Positions 61,891 to 64,000 of a stretch of 64,000 nt of DNA are shown one piece after another. Positions within the stretch are counted from its first letter, which is position 1, and every line of letters starts with the position of its first letter. The position numbers and the translations under genes are program-made. The DNA is from Sindora glabra (lineage: Eukaryota; Streptophyta; Magnoliopsida; Fabales; Fabaceae): NCBI GenBank assembly GCA_020226215.1, contig CM035235.1, forward strand, positions 4,477,151 through 4,541,150. Direction: 5' to 3'. Under the pieces are notes generated by a model. The model searched no databases, was not told the DNA's origin, and saw nothing but the letters and a program-made list of their open reading frames with translations.

Positions 61891-64000
61891 ATATAAATAA
61901 AACAAATCAATAATAAAGAGAAACCAATTATATAATTAACTTTAGTGTCTCAAACAAGCAATTTGCATGATTATCAAAACTAGGTACTAATGACACTAAT
62001 TTAATTAAATAAGAGAGTTTTTAGAACATATTTTTAGAAGTCACTTGAACAAAGTATAAATAAAAGTTTTAAGTTTGAGTTGTAATAATTTGGAAAACTC
62101 TCATGGTAACAACATATGCTATTAACGAAAAAAGCATCTCATAAAAAATCTAAAAAAAAGTATTCATAACACATATATTCAAAATTTTATAAGTTACTTT
62201 ATACTATACCAAAGAAACACATAAACTTATTTGTTAAATTCATTATTGTGAGCAAAAGATATGCTTGACAAAAATTACTTCAAAATTCAAATATTATATA
62301 CATAAAAAAGAACTTAATGAAATTTTTACCTCTTTATCATGCATATTTTCTAAGAAACAAATATATATAATAACATAAAACTTATTATAAACTAAACTAT
62401 ACAAGCAAAATTTTATATTTAATGTCACTTTTATAAAATAAAGCAATTTCAACGATTATCAAATGATCTTTAATTAAAATAAGCTCTTGAATATAAGTAT
62501 CACATTTTACGCTACAAGTAAAAATTCATAACATTAAACTAAACTCCTACTAAATTGGAGATTTTATGCAATTATCAAAATCTATACAGCATTTCAAAAT
62601 ATAAATTAAACATCATAAAGTAATTCATCATATTCCTAAAAATTATAATATTAATAACATTCTTGATAATCAAATAATTATAAATTTATTTAGACTAATT
62701 TACTAAATAATGTATTTGTCAAATATAATTTTTAAAGAGAATAAAAATATATATAATTCCACCTTAGAGAAAGAAAGAAAATTATATTTGATAACTATTA
62801 TGCTATAACATCATATAATATTATAAAATTTAATTTATCAACATGTAACCAAAGTTACACAATAATATTTGATATTCTCAAAATTAATTCATTTAATAAC
62901 TTTTTAAACTATAAGAAAACTAAACTTAGCTGCATAAATTATCTTACAATATATAATAAATAAAAAGAAAATTTCTTATACAGGAGTTCCCAATGCATAA
63001 ATCCCCCTTCGAATAAAACATATAGTATGTATTAAATTTTCTTTCAATATATTAACCCTATCTAACAGAGGATAACATAATATTCAAAAAAATTATTCCT
63101 TTTGGGCAAATAAACTCTCTAAACTAGCTTACCCTTATAACTAAAGTAAAAATAACATGTTTTGATTATATCTTGAAAGAAAATAATTAATCAAAGAAAT
63201 AGTACTTTTACCATATAAGTAATGGAAACAATATTAGAAGCAAAAAATGTAACTCTTAGTTTATGAATATAGAAGTATTGCTACAATCTTTCCTTTTGGC
63301 AAAAATTGTATTATGTAAAAAACTCTTATAATCACAAAACTAAACAATAGAATACCTAAGCATTAAAAACATATCCTTTTTAGATAGATATTTTTAAAAT
63401 CAAATCAACTTCAAAAATTGATATGCTTTGTAAAATATTGCTAATTAAAATATACAACAAACCCTTTCAGTAGGTAATTGCATACAATAATCATAAATTA
63501 ATTACATATAATATAATTTAAAGATTTTATAAATTAATGTGAATAACTTCACTTTGGTAATAATCATCCATAACAATCCATAATTGTTTTTAAAGACCTA
63601 GGATATAAAAAAAATTAACTAGAATAATGTAATTTCAAACAAATATAACAAATGATCAATTTTAATGTAAAATGATATATTAATTGATCACAAGATCAAA
63701 ATATTGTTACATTCAAATTCTTTTAATTTTAATCCTTTTGCACATAAAAACATCTTAAATTTGTGCAACTTAAAAACATAATAAGGCTTAAAATATAAAT
63801 TTATTTTAAAAATTAATACTACCATTAAATCAAGATCAATATGGGATAAATTTATAATTTTTAACCAAATCCTTTTAACAAATTTTTATTTTAGAAACAT
63901 CAATTAATTAAAAAAAATAAAATAAAAAATCCAAAACAACATTAACTTCATTTAATAAGGAATCTTACTTGATTCATGTAAAATTGGGATGAAATAATTT
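61891..64000. other. AT-rich intergenic sequence
   Basis: I see no gene, RNA or transposon terminus here. The composition resembles block B, but no further homology within the window was found. Confidence 0.5.

Overview
The window is plant nuclear DNA, most likely from a eudicot. It is very AT-rich and packed with plant transposons: CACTA, Ty1/copia, a gag-only LTR element, an L1-type LINE, MITEs and a foldback element. It also carries four copies of a plant-specific DUF4220/DUF594 membrane-protein gene. No bacterial, organellar or viral gene set is present. Family names come from motifs read by eye; no database search was possible.

Backbone: a segmentally duplicated unit occurs four times on the + strand. 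A full unit has a duplicated 5' flank, a 5' exon holding a short ATG, a roughly 220-bp intron, one large DUF4220/DUF594 exon, and then two smaller downstream exons. Those two exons resemble the C-terminal part of a mitochondrial m-AAA protease (FTSH3/FTSH10, AFG3-like): the start of the M41 peptidase region and the C-terminal helices. Unit 1 (about 4.56-16.5 kb) is broken by one nonsense codon and two frameshifts, and its last FtsH-like exon is duplicated. Unit 2 (about 34.2-44.04 kb) is broken, split by a copia element and truncated. Unit 3 (about 44.05-49.6 kb) is the only intact copy: a 626-codon DUF4220/DUF594 frame followed by two open FtsH-like exons whose splice phases all match. Unit 4 (53.44-58.2 kb) lacks its 5' end and is broken, and a piece of a hemopexin/albumin-2-like gene lies in its 3' flank.

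Interspersed: 1-1.7 kb holds a decayed CACTA transposase. 5.27-8.82 kb is a complete gag-only LTR element (TR-GAG type). 18.5-23.0 kb is a non-autonomous CACTA element carrying a captured piece of a plant O-fucosyltransferase-like gene. 27.97-34.13 kb is a decayed L1-type LINE inserted in a MITE. 34.55-36.80 kb is a foldback element. 38.29-42.98 kb is a decayed copia element whose empty site is preserved in unit 4. 49.9-53.0 kb is a probable solo LTR. The 3' flanks of units 1 and 4 (18.2-25.2 kb and 59.6-61.9 kb) are also duplicates, so the duplication took in non-genic DNA.

Most interesting: in unit 3 the DUF4220/DUF594 exon ends at a splice-donor-like site in phase 0. Splicing to the two FtsH-like exons would give an uninterrupted protein of about 810 residues, a seven-TM DUF4220-DUF594 protein with a degenerate M41 tail in which all three HEXXH catalytic positions are replaced. 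It is either a new chimeric gene or a co-duplicated pseudogene tail, and transcript data would decide. The rest of the window is AT-rich intergenic DNA without recognisable genes.
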